Source: Bacteroidota bacterium
GTDB taxonomy: Bacteria; Bacteroidota; Bacteroidia; AKYH767-A; OLB10
DNA length: 64,000 nt
Reading direction: 5' to 3'
Assembly: GCA_016714535.1 (NCBI GenBank)
Contig: JADKDR010000002.1
Location: forward strand, 564,417-628,416
In this document: positions 16,809 through 25,138 of the stretch, one piece after another
Layout of the letters: each line of letters starts with the position of its first letter
Position numbering within the stretch: the stretch's first letter is position 1
Notes under the pieces: generated by a model
Databases searched by the model: none
What the model was told of the DNA's origin: nothing
The model's input: the letters and a program-made list of their open reading frames with translations, nothing else
Program-made: the position numbers and the translations under genes

Positions 16809-18623
16809 TCAATTCAACAATGTAATTACTACGCGTCTGTTTTGTGCACGGCCAGCTTCGGTATCATTTGTCGCTACAGGATCTGTTTCACCTTTACCAT
16901 CTACAATTTGAAAACGCGTTTGAGGTATGCCCCGTTGTTTCAAATAATTTACTACTGCCTGTGCTCTGCTTTTCGAAAGCATATTGTTAGTTGCATCATC
17001 GCCTTGATTATCGGTATGGCCCACAATATTCAATTTTGTGTTTTCAGCCTGTATCAATAAATTATAAATTTTTTCGAGCTCTGTTGTCGAACTTGATGAT
17101 ATATCTGCACTACCGGTTTTGAAATTTATTTTCCATTCGCCCGATGCCATTACCTCTTTCTTCTCTTCGGTGTAATCAACTTTTTCGGGGGCAGTCGATT
17201 CTATGTCGTTTATATTTTTTAAGAAAAATAAATTTACTGCATTGTCGTAAGGAACCACACCACCAACGTTTTCGTTAAACCCAAAAGGATTTAATTCTGT
17301 CAAATAATTTGATACCTGATTGTAAACAGATTTGTATCGATTTACTCCATCGGTGATTCCAAAATATTGCATAGCATCGGCATAGTTAAAAACCTTAGAA
17401 CCACCCATGTTATAAGTTAAACCATTTTTTGTGCCTTGCTGACCCTGAAACATTTTATACCAATAATCGGCATTTTCAATTTTATATGTTGCCGTTACTG
17501 CTTCGGCTGCACGCATGCGCCAATCGTCATAATTTTTCATTTGGTTTGAAGCAGTAAGCGATGCTTTTAAAATATTGGAAACCATATCAGGATTTTTTGT
17601 GGCCCATTCTTTTACTCCTATTAATGCAACAGGCATTTGATTATTAAATTCTTTGGTAGAAACTATATCAACAAAGCCCGATAATTTGTCGAACACAACT
17701 TTATCGCCCGGAGTCCATGTAGCACAACCATCAATTTTGCGGCTCACTGTTTTACCGGTTAGCTTGCCTTCTTTCACACCTTTCAACGAAACAGTCCATC
17801 CAGTAGTTTGCGATTTTATAAGTTCTTCGGCAGCCTTCATATAATCATCGTTTTCCGATGGAAAAAAGTTTACTGCATCTTCGTCATACGTTGTGGGATC
17901 GGGATTTACTTTCAACCCATTTGCAAAACAATAATTTACAGTAGTAACCCAATCGCCATCGCCAAGTACAGTGGATATCAATGCGCCTTTCATGCTTTTT
18001 GGATTTGATTTCCATGCCGGTGGGCCTATTAATTTATCTTCACCATAACTCATTCCCAAAGCGCCCATCACTTGCAGATGATATTTATCCTTGCCATATT
18101 TTTCGTCTAACGACTTTTGTACCGAGCTAATATAAAACGGAGCACCATCGCCCATTATCATTACAGCAAAAACACTTTTATCCGATTGCGGAAACGCCTC
18201 ACCCTGATCGTACTCTTCGATAAATTTCATTTGCATATTGCGTAATTCCGATAACCAATCCTGACGGATAATTTCAAGGTTCACATTATTTTTTTCCATC
18301 AACGATCCTTTTGTAGTAACCGGCCCTCCGTTGGCAACTATGATGCCCGATTGCGCATTCCAGGCATAACCGGCAATACGAATTTTTGGTTTGCTGCTTA
18401 CTTCGCTCGATTCGTCTTTTGCAGGCAATGCAATTTTATCAGCATTCACTACATTATTTACATCGGCTTTGTTTACGTCAATGCCTTCGAGTTTTTTCGA
18501 TATTGATGTTTTTATTCCGGGCGATATAAAATAAATAGCGCCAAGTATTCCGCCTATTACTACCAGCACAATCAGCAATTCGGATAAGGTAGTAAGTTTT
18601 TGAGTACGAAGAATTTTTCCCAT
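16809..18623 (-). CDS. Membrane-anchored solute-binding protein fused to OmpA domain
   Basis: 604 residues in three parts. First, an uncleaved N-terminal membrane segment (about 16-38: LLIVLVVIGGILGAIYFISP) and a linker to about 75. Second, a periplasmic NitT/TauT-type solute-binding domain (about 76-460; RIAGYAWNAQSGIIVANGG, WTPGDKVVFDKL, VALIGVKEWATKNPDMV). Third, an OmpA-like peptidoglycan-binding domain (about 490-604; INFKTGSADISS, IVGHTDNQGDD, LSKSRAQAVVNYLKQRGI, AQNRRVVIT), with the Asp and Arg that contact diaminopimelate. The protein would therefore bridge inner membrane and cell wall while binding a ligand for the ABC permease encoded downstream. The ligand is unknown; related proteins are often labelled phosphate-binding, but nothing here proves that. 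Confidence 0.85.
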   Translation of the reverse strand: MGKILRTQKLTTLSELLIVLVVIGGILGAIYFISPGIKTSISKKLEGIDVNKADVNNVVNADKIALPAKDESSEVSSKPKIRIAGYAWNAQSGIIVANGGPVTTKGSLMEKNNVNLEIIRQDWLSELRNMQMKFIEEYDQGEAFPQSDKSVFAVMIMGDGAPFYISSVQKSLDEKYGKDKYHLQVMGALGMSYGEDKLIGPPAWKSNPKSMKGALISTVLGDGDWVTTVNYCFANGLKVNPDPTTYDEDAVNFFPSENDDYMKAAEELIKSQTTGWTVSLKGVKEGKLTGKTVSRKIDGCATWTPGDKVVFDKLSGFVDIVSTKEFNNQMPVALIGVKEWATKNPDMVSNILKASLTASNQMKNYDDWRMRAAEAVTATYKIENADYWYKMFQGQQGTKNGLTYNMGGSKVFNYADAMQYFGITDGVNRYKSVYNQVSNYLTELNPFGFNENVGGVVPYDNAVNLFFLKNINDIESTAPEKVDYTEEKKEVMASGEWKINFKTGSADISSSSTTELEKIYNLLIQAENTKLNIVGHTDNQGDDATNNMLSKSRAQAVVNYLKQRGIPQTRFQIVDGKGETDPVATNDTEAGRAQNRRVVITLLN

Positions 18624-18763
18624 TTTTTTATTTGATTTATAATTTCTGTTTTTGAATTTCTATAATATGTGTTTGAAATACTTTTTTAAAATGATACAAT
18701 TTATAAGGTAAAATTTTTTGATGCCGGTAAATTTTTGCACCCCAAAAAAATTAATGATATGAA

Positions 18764-19885
18764 TTAAAAAATATCGCCAAATCCACCACTGTTTTGTTTG
18801 TCGTCTTTGGTGAGTTTGTAATCGGGATTATTATATTTTGTCGAATCGGGCACTTTGCTATCACCTGTTTTTATTTCATCGGCAAGCTTATCAAGACGTG
18901 CATACAACTCATCGTTGTCGACAGAATATTGTGCTGTGAGATTATCAATGTCTATCAAATTTTCGGACGTGCGGGCAATGTCCTGAGCAATAGTTGATGT
19001 TACCACATCGAGTGCATACTCCAGTTCCCAGTCTTTAGTAAACAGCATGGCACTTTTTGCACTTTCGGTTGCAGCCTTGGCATTTTTAGCAAATTCAAAT
19101 TCCTTGCGCAACATTACTATTGTAGTATCGAAGTCGGCAATTTTTATATCGATAGCAGTGCCGGCAAGTGTAAGTTTACGATCCATTTTGCCTAATATAT
19201 TTGCACGCGAACCATACTTTTGAATAAAATTTTTACTCTGCTCGTACTGCTGTGAAATGCGTTGCGAGTTGCTGAGCTTTTTTGCTAAATCACTTTGCAA
19301 CGTAACATATTCATCAGTATCTTTTGCAGCATTGCCAGCTGTTTTCACCATGTCTTCCATAGTGGTTTTAAGCTTTTCGGCTTGACGCTGTAAACTCAAT
19401 AATTCTTCCTGAAAAGTTTTTGCTTCCTTTTCCGATTTCGATGCCTCAACCTCCATATTCGATTTCAACGCTTTCAATTTCGCTTTTGTATTTTTAAACA
19501 CATCACGGTTTTTTATCATCTTCATTTTTTGCTCTTCGAGCTCAGCAAAAGGATTGCTTTCTATTAAAGATTTATGCAAACTCTTGGTGGCAAATCGCAA
19601 CCCTTTCATAATAACAGGAAACATCATGGCTAAAAAAATGAGAAAAACTCCCGTTGCCGATAAGGCAATAGCCTGACCAAGCATGGTGAATAATGGAGGT
19701 AAAATATATGTCCATGTTAAATAACCGGCAGTTCCCAAAAGTCCTAAACTCAAAAGCCAAAATAGTGGCTTCTGATTTTTTTTCAAATCTTCGGTACGCA
19801 AAGCAATTTCGCCTTTGGCTTCGTCAAAGTGTTTTAATATTGGCAGTTCGAGAAGGTTAGCTTTTTCTTGTTCGTATTTGTTCAT
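18764..19885 (-). CDS. Two-TM coiled-coil protein of unknown function
   Basis: 373 residues. Two adjacent membrane helices lie at about 42-62 (LFWLLSLGLLGTAGYLTW) and 70-100 (ALSATGVFLIFLAMMFPVI). A long, highly charged coiled coil follows (about 130-340, Lys/Glu/Ala-rich with heptads such as NTKAKLKALKSNMEVEASKS), and the C-terminus is Gly-rich (GGFGDIF). No catalytic motif. The layout resembles PspA- or TelA-neighbour membrane-stress proteins, but I cannot assign a family. It lies 10 bases after the preceding coiled-coil gene and 140 bases before the solute-binder gene, which supports one transcript. Confidence 0.7.
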   Translation of the reverse strand: MNKYEQEKANLLELPILKHFDEAKGEIALRTEDLKKNQKPLFWLLSLGLLGTAGYLTWTYILPPLFTMLGQAIALSATGVFLIFLAMMFPVIMKGLRFATKSLHKSLIESNPFAELEEQKMKMIKNRDVFKNTKAKLKALKSNMEVEASKSEKEAKTFQEELLSLQRQAEKLKTTMEDMVKTAGNAAKDTDEYVTLQSDLAKKLSNSQRISQQYEQSKNFIQKYGSRANILGKMDRKLTLAGTAIDIKIADFDTTIVMLRKEFEFAKNAKAATESAKSAMLFTKDWELEYALDVVTSTIAQDIARTSENLIDIDNLTAQYSVDNDELYARLDKLADEIKTGDSKVPDSTKYNNPDYKLTKDDKQNSGGFGDIF

Positions 19886-19895
19886 ATATCTTTTA

Positions 19896-20582
19896 TTATA
19901 AGTATTGATTTATTCCGTTGACAATATTTTGAATAGACTCAACCATTTTATTTTTAGCGTGATTGTTTGCTTGCAATTTATGGTCGGTTTCTAAAATGGG
20001 CGCCACATATTTTTGCTCCAGTTTTTGCAACTCGGATTTTTTTTCGTTCAATTCTTTTTGCAATTGCATAATGTTTTTTTCAATATCGTTAATGGCAATT
20101 GTGAGGTCCACATTTTCCTGCTTTTGGGCATTGGCAAGTTCGTTGCGTTTATTCAAACCTGTGCCGGCAAATTTGGTGTGCACCTTTTCTATTTCATTTA
20201 TATAAAACTTCGATTTCTCTATCAACATGTCTTTAGATAAATCTGGTTTTATCGATTTTCCCATCGCAAACGCCATTTGAAAGCTTTGAGGATTATTTGC
20301 TCCAACTGTTACAACAGATTTATAAAATTCGAAAAAATCGTAATCAGGAAGGTTGAGCGAATCGAAACCTTTTTGATAAACATCAATCACTTCGTTTAAA
20401 TAAGGATTATTCGGGTTTAATGATGTTACAACTGTAGAATGAGTAATTCCTGCCGTTTCTGGAAATTTAGTTTCTGCTTTATTGCCCGGCTTGCTGTTGT
20501 TGCCCGCTATCTCTTCTTTTGGTTTGCTGTCTTCGGTATCTGTTATAAACAGGGTTTTCCAGTTAAATGATTTCTCGCCCAT
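19896..20582 (-). CDS. Soluble coiled-coil protein, first gene of the cluster
   Basis: 228 residues, no signal peptide or membrane segment. A disordered N-terminus (about 1-55, rich in Lys, Glu, Asn, Pro) leads to a helical domain (NNPYLNEVIDVYQKGFDSL..., FYKSVVTVGANNPQSFQMAF). A coiled coil follows at about 140-205 (NDIEKNIMQLQKELNEKKSEL) and a short helical end. The domain is not recognised. It is the promoter-proximal gene of the minus-strand cluster ending at 13608. A -7 element lies just upstream at 20600-20607. Confidence 0.7.
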   Translation of the reverse strand: MGEKSFNWKTLFITDTEDSKPKEEIAGNNSKPGNKAETKFPETAGITHSTVVTSLNPNNPYLNEVIDVYQKGFDSLNLPDYDFFEFYKSVVTVGANNPQSFQMAFAMGKSIKPDLSKDMLIEKSKFYINEIEKVHTKFAGTGLNKRNELANAQKQENVDLTIAINDIEKNIMQLQKELNEKKSELQKLEQKYVAPILETDHKLQANNHAKNKMVESIQNIVNGINQYL

Positions 20583-20599
20583 AGAATAAATTTTAGGTT

Positions 20600-20607
20600 C
20601 AAAAGTA
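20600..20607 (-). promoter_or_regulatory. -7 element upstream of the seven-gene cluster
   Basis: Minus-strand TACTTTTG (plus-strand CAAAAGTA) matches TAnnTTTG, 18 bases before the first ATG. No clear -33 TTG was found at the standard distance, so initiation may need an activator, or the promoter is weak. Confidence 0.45.
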
Positions 20608-20692
20608 GTAATTATTACAATACGCCACCGTTATTTCATTTGTAAGAAAAGCGTTGTCCACCCGTTAAAAACATTTTCTTGATGGAGTATCC

Positions 20693-21262
20693 GTGGCTTC
20701 CTCACAAAAACATAATCTATGCATCTCAAAATTTATAACTATTTTTGAAGCAATGAAATTTAATAACGAAGATGCCAAGTTTGCCAGTTATTATAATGTA
20801 CTTATCAATTTGATAAACAATAATAAGAGATGGGACCAAGTAACCACTTGGCAACGCAATACCATCACAACTGTTGCCAACTCTGCTACTAGTATAGCAC
20901 CCGTTGCATTAGCATACATTGAGTTTTTAAACAAATCGTTCACGTTTCGCACCAATGCTAAAGAAGGGTTTGCAAAGCAACAGATTATAAAAACAGAGAA
21001 TTTTGAACTGGCAACAATGTTGGCTTCGCCCAATCCCTTTGCGGATGTTACGTTTATACAAGTTTCAATACCGATAGGGCAAACCTGGAGTATGAGGATT
21101 GTTGATATTACAGGACGAGCAATATTGCAAACGCAATTGGTTGCAGGTAAATATGAATTACCAATCAATGCAAGTGAACTTAATGGTAATGGCGTTTATT
21201 TTTGCCAACTTATATGCGATGGCAAGCCAACAGAAACCATAAAAATAATTTGCTTAAAATAA
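20693..21262 (+). pseudogene. Headless T9SS protein: C-terminal fragment
   Basis: The frame encodes at most 189 residues from a GTG at 20693, or about 170 from the ATG at 20752. There is no signal peptide, yet it ends in a complete T9SS sorting domain (LASPNPFADVTFIQV ... LNGNGVYFCQLI). The preceding helical stretch (WDQVTTWQRNTITTVANSATSIAPVALAYIEFL) has the same style as the segment just before the sorting tail of the 1612-residue protein at 39190 (IQALEDIALQCPFDGGMAVIRAQ). I infer the 3' remnant of a large secreted-protein gene whose 5' part is gone. Without a signal peptide it cannot be exported. Confidence 0.6.
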
Positions 21263-22767
21263 TGGCAAAACTAACGCCATACTTATTCCTGCCCTTTGTA
21301 CTTTTTGTTTTTACGTGCAAAGGGCAGGTTTATTTTAATAATACGTATAGTAGCGGTTTGCCCGATTCGGCATTTCGTGGCGAAACTATTCGTTCAATTG
21401 TTGAATATGAAAACGATAGTACGTATGTAATAAACTTAGTTTCGCAAAATGTAACCAATGGTGAGCTTGTTACCATTTTTACAAAACTCAACAATCAAGG
21501 CGTACCAATTTTATCGAAGCAATATGGTTATCCAAATCATTATTTTTTAGGTTTTAAATTGATAAAATTAAAAGATGGCTACATGTTAAGTTGTGGACAA
21601 GACTATGATAATTCGCTTGCCTATAGTAAAGCTATTTTATTAAAATTGAATACGCAATTGGATACAATATGGAAAAGGGAATACCTTGGCAATGGCACGT
21701 TCAACTATGCAATTGTAGACGTTATAGAGTCCTATGACAAAGGTTATATTGGAATTGGATTCTCCTCAAACGCAATCGACACAATGGATATTTGGATACT
21801 CCGCACCGACTCAATGGGGAACCAACTATGGGACACAACGTTAACCCAACCATATTGGCAAAATGGATATGCCATAGCCGCAACAGATGATAGTTGTTAT
21901 ATACTGGGGTGTATGGCGCAAAACGCTCCTGGTGGACCGCCACCACTAATTTGGTTGGCTAAAATGGACGATAATAAGAAGATAGCATGGAGTAAATATG
22001 TTTACGGTATTGGCGCAACAGCTATCCAAAATTTGATGAAAACTAAAGATGGCAAATTTCTTTCTATTGGTGTTAATAATAAAAGCTGGGGGCAAGGCAC
22101 CAATGAGAATTATGGGTTAATTGTAAAATTTGATTCGGCAGGTAATATTTTAAAATATAAAGTTCATGGCAGTCCACTTCAACGTTCAGAATATTGGAAT
22201 GCGATTGAGGAAGCAGATGGTGGTTTTATAATTAGTGGAAATATTTTTGATACAGTTCCTGGCAACTATGAAGCAGATGGGTACATAGTAAAACTTGACA
22301 GTGCCTTAGATACCCTTTGGACCCAAACCATAAAGATAGATAGTTTGGGTTATATTGATTACTTTTTTAATATTGCCCGTACCCATGATGGTGGCTTTGC
22401 ATGCACAGGTATGCGCATTGGTACTATACCTTACAATACTGATGGTTGGGTTATAAAATTTGATAGCCTCGGATGCCAAAGTGCCAATTGTTGGTTGGGC
22501 ATAAATGAAACAACATTGCATAAAACAGATTTGCCTTTTGTATTTCCAAACCCAACAACCGATTTTTGTATTGTTCGCTTTACACATCAAGGCCCGGTGC
22601 AAGTAGAAGTGTTTGATGCTATTGGTCGACAAATAAAAAATGTACGTGCATTACCATTTGGAGATACAGATATACATATTGACCTGCGCCAAGCACCAAA
22701 TGGTATACTTTTATTAAGATTAAAAAATGGTTCAAATATTCTATCAACAAAAATTATAAAAAAATAA
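21262..22767 (+). CDS. Secreted beta-propeller-like protein with T9SS tail
   Basis: 501 residues. I chose the ATG at 21262 because it overlaps the preceding stop (TAATG) and is followed at once by a signal peptide (MAKLTPYLFLPFVLFVFTCKGQ). The frame upstream belongs to the previous remnant. The body consists of repeated units of about 50 residues of the form D-KGYIGIGFS...MDIWILRTDSMGNQLWDTTL / GGFIISGNI...ADGYIVKLDSALDTLWTQTI, which should form propeller blades. The last ~70 residues are a T9SS sorting domain (FVFPNPTTDFCIVRF ... APNGILLLRL). Predicted surface or extracellular. The ligand or activity is unknown. Confidence 0.8.
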   Translation: MAKLTPYLFLPFVLFVFTCKGQVYFNNTYSSGLPDSAFRGETIRSIVEYENDSTYVINLVSQNVTNGELVTIFTKLNNQGVPILSKQYGYPNHYFLGFKLIKLKDGYMLSCGQDYDNSLAYSKAILLKLNTQLDTIWKREYLGNGTFNYAIVDVIESYDKGYIGIGFSSNAIDTMDIWILRTDSMGNQLWDTTLTQPYWQNGYAIAATDDSCYILGCMAQNAPGGPPPLIWLAKMDDNKKIAWSKYVYGIGATAIQNLMKTKDGKFLSIGVNNKSWGQGTNENYGLIVKFDSAGNILKYKVHGSPLQRSEYWNAIEEADGGFIISGNIFDTVPGNYEADGYIVKLDSALDTLWTQTIKIDSLGYIDYFFNIARTHDGGFACTGMRIGTIPYNTDGWVIKFDSLGCQSANCWLGINETTLHKTDLPFVFPNPTTDFCIVRFTHQGPVQVEVFDAIGRQIKNVRALPFGDTDIHIDLRQAPNGILLLRLKNGSNILSTKIIKK

Positions 22768-22771
22768 AATC

Positions 22772-23704
22772 ATGTTAACCAAAGTGCAATCCCGCAAGGA
22801 GGGAAAAAAACTATTGTTCTTCTTACTGTTAACTATGAGTATATACGTTGCTCAAAGTCAAACCAATGTGTATCATCCATTTCCAAACAATGGTGCAATG
22901 TGGAGTGTGAAATGGGATGGATCTTCTATTTGTCAAGATTTAGATTACTTTAGCTATGGTGATAGTGTAATTAACAACTTAATATATCACAAAGTATGGG
23001 TAACAGGCTTAGAAAGAGTGTGCTTTATCGGATACCCAAAAGATACTATCAGCAATTATGCGGGCGCCTATCGCAACGATTCAGCTGCAAAAAAAGTATA
23101 TTGGCTTGAAGCCGATAGCAGTAATGACAAACTACTTTATACTTTTGATGTGCATGTAGGCGATACCTTACCGTTAGATATTTACAATATGTATGGTGGT
23201 ACTCTACCAGTTAAAGTAAAAATGAAGGATTCTGTGTTGCTTAGTGATGGAACTTACCGCAAGGCATATTGGGTCGGTTATGCAGGGCAACCAGGTACTT
23301 TTCGTAGAATTGTAGAAGGAATTGGAAGTGAAGGCGGATTAATTGAAAGGTTATGGGATGGCATTTCTGATTTGTACATTTTAAAATGCTTTACTATGGA
23401 TACGCTAAGTTTGTATCCAAATAATGGTAGCACTTGTTATCCGTATATTCCAAGCGGGTTTACACCTATTTTAAATAATATTGTATTTAGCATTTACCCC
23501 AATCCTAACAATGGCAAATTTTATTTGCCAAAAGATTTTCGTTTCGATGCAATAAAAATTTATAATTCATTCGGTCAGGAAATATCATTTACAATTTCAA
23601 ATAAAAATGAGATTGACATAACCGAACAACCCGCTGGGCTGTATTTTGTAAAAATAAGTGCTGGTAAAAATGTGTATGTGGCCAAGGTGTTGAAGGAGGA
23701 TTGA
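22772..23704 (+). CDS. Secreted protein of unknown function with T9SS tail
   Basis: 310 residues, starting four bases after the previous stop, so probably co-transcribed. The signal peptide is MLTKVQSRKEGKKLLFFLLLTMSIYVAQSQ with an unusually long basic n-region. The middle (NGAMWSVKWDGSSICQDLDYFSYGDSV...YHKVW, KKVYWLEADSSNDKLLYTFDVHVGDTL, IVEGIGSEGGLIE) is a beta-rich module common in secreted Bacteroidota proteins but without a named function. A T9SS sorting domain closes it (FSIYPNPNNGKFYLP ... QPAGLYFVKISAGKNVYVAKVLKE). Confidence 0.8.
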   Translation: MLTKVQSRKEGKKLLFFLLLTMSIYVAQSQTNVYHPFPNNGAMWSVKWDGSSICQDLDYFSYGDSVINNLIYHKVWVTGLERVCFIGYPKDTISNYAGAYRNDSAAKKVYWLEADSSNDKLLYTFDVHVGDTLPLDIYNMYGGTLPVKVKMKDSVLLSDGTYRKAYWVGYAGQPGTFRRIVEGIGSEGGLIERLWDGISDLYILKCFTMDTLSLYPNNGSTCYPYIPSGFTPILNNIVFSIYPNPNNGKFYLPKDFRFDAIKIYNSFGQEISFTISNKNEIDITEQPAGLYFVKISAGKNVYVAKVLKED

Positions 23705-23820
23705 GGAAATTAAAAATTGAAGATTTAGATTTGTAAGATGATACAATTTTATAAAATATATTTTTCAAACTTTATCAGCTTGAAGTAAGCTTGAAGGGAA
23801 AGATAAAAATTTGACGACCA

Positions 23821-24117
23821 TCAACTAAAATCAATCTCCGTACTATCACCAATATTTAAACTTTGGCTAAAGCCTTTAAGATATGCATCGCTGCCAATAA
23901 CAGAATGATGCAAGGTGGCTGTTTCGAGTTGTGAGTATGAACCAATTATAGAATCGCTTATTATTGATGTGCTAATAATGGTGTGTTCGCCAATCGATAC
24001 ATTAGGGCCTATAATAGAATCGCTAATGCGGCAATTTTCGGCAATGCTCACAGGCTCAATAACTATCGTATTTGGAAAACGATATTTAATTTCCCCACCG
24101 CTCGTCCGCATTTGCAA
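23821..24117 (-). pseudogene. 3' remnant of a sugar nucleotidyltransferase
   Basis: Only about 80 residues remain, a left-handed beta-helix of hexapeptide repeats (VSIAENCRISDSIIGPNVSIGEHTIISTSIISDSIIGSYSQL) with the conserved ending NIGDSTEIDFS. This is the C-terminus seen in Bacteroidota glucose-1-phosphate thymidylyltransferase-like enzymes of about 330 residues. The whole catalytic Rossmann domain is missing. The open frame begins inside a REP-like palindrome (24097-24134), so the repeat marks the truncation point. Confidence 0.75.
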
Positions 24118-24176
24118 TGCGGATGTACCAAATTATTTTCCACCACTCATCCGAATTTACAATCCAGATTTACCAT
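24097..24176. repeat. REP-like palindromic repeats, copies B and C
   Basis: Copy B (24097-24134) is the well-preserved version of the element at 13317: CGTCCGCATT-TGC-AATGCGGATG gives a 10-bp stem with only a G:U pair, again ending TACCAAATT. Copy C (24142-24176) is a decayed neighbour in the same orientation (ATCCGAATT-TAC-AATCCAGAT, two mismatches, ending TTACCATG). The pair lies between two truncated genes. Confidence 0.75.
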
Positions 24177-24195
24177 GTTCACCTTCTCGCACTCA

Positions 24196-24320
24196 TTACA
24201 AATCCATGGCCTTCACCACCCAATTTAACACCATCGAAACGCTACCGTTCTTGTCAGAAATTTTCTGCTTTTTATTTTCGATAGTATAACATGGTTTTGA
24301 AAAAAGGGAATTAGAATTTT
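24196..24320 (-). pseudogene. Possible 3' tail of an unidentified gene
   Basis: The minus strand has a short open frame ending KQKISDKNGSVSMVLNWVVKAMDL and a stop at 24196-24198. Composition is protein-like, but no start or domain is visible upstream. It may be the tail of a gene cut during the rearrangement that also removed most of the nucleotidyltransferase. I cannot name it. Confidence 0.25.
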
Positions 24321-24385
24321 ATAAATCAGAATTAGATTAATTACATGTTGAATCAGAAATGGCAAAAAAAAATTACAGCTTCTAC

Positions 24386-25138
24386 TTATTCATCAAACCA
24401 CGCCATTAAATCCTGTGGCTTGAGTATTCGTTTCTCATCAGTCATAAAGTCACGATTAATCATCCCATCTTTAAATTGTAAAAGCCTATTGCCATATTGA
24501 ATAGCATCGCGCATCGAATGTGTAATATAAAGCACACAGAGTTTTTTTTCGGTTGCCAGTTGTTTTGAAAGATGCATCACCAATGTTGCCGATTTGGGAT
24601 CGAGTGCCGCTGTAGGTTCATCAAGCATGAGTATGCTGCAATTGCTTTGTGCTGCCATCAGTAGCGATAATGCCTGCCGTTGTCCACCCGATAAGTTGCC
24701 AACCAACGAATCTAGTTTTGCTTCCAGCCCCATTTCAATTTTTGCAACCGATTCCTGAACCTGCTTGCGGAAATCTGAATTGATCCTGTTAAACAGCGTA
24801 CGCGGATTATTTCGCAAATAAGCAATCCTAAAATTTTCTACAATTGACAGATCGGAAATAGTGCCCGTAGTTGGGTTTTGAAAAAGGCGCGCTATCAAGC
24901 GACTCCGCTCGTGTTCTGCTTGTCGATTAACATTTGTGTTTTCTATCAGTATGTTTCCCGAATCGGGCTGCAGGCTGCCAGCTATTACGTTTAAGAATGT
25001 GGATTTACCAGAACCATTATGCCCAATAATTGTTACAAATTCTCCAGCGTTTATAGTTACCGTTACATGCTGCATGGCCTTCACCTGGTCAGGCGTATTT
25101 TTATTGAAGGTGACACATATATTCTCTAGTGCGATCAT
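24386..25138 (-). CDS. ABC importer ATP-binding protein (TrpZ/COG1101 type)
   Basis: 250 residues. Walker A is GHNGSGKST, the Q-loop region is ARLFQNPTTGTISDLSIVEN, the signature is LSGGQRQA, Walker B is ILMLDEPTAALDP and the switch His is in YITHSM. The RLFQNPTTGT segment is typical of the ATPase of the COG2984/COG4120/COG1101 importer, known for tryptophan or tyrosine uptake in Gram-positives. It overlaps the permease gene by four bases (ATGA-type coupling). It is the last gene of a five-gene operon starting with folA. Confidence 0.88.
   Translation of the reverse strand: MIALENICVTFNKNTPDQVKAMQHVTVTINAGEFVTIIGHNGSGKSTFLNVIAGSLQPDSGNILIENTNVNRQAEHERSRLIARLFQNPTTGTISDLSIVENFRIAYLRNNPRTLFNRINSDFRKQVQESVAKIEMGLEAKLDSLVGNLSGGQRQALSLLMAAQSNCSILMLDEPTAALDPKSATLVMHLSKQLATEKKLCVLYITHSMRDAIQYGNRLLQFKDGMINRDFMTDEKRILKPQDLMAWFDE

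Noticed and set aside
23915..24289. 124-codon plus-strand frame across the REP pair
   Set aside because: It arises from translation of the REP elements (RICNADVPNYF) and the antisense of the nucleotidyltransferase stump.
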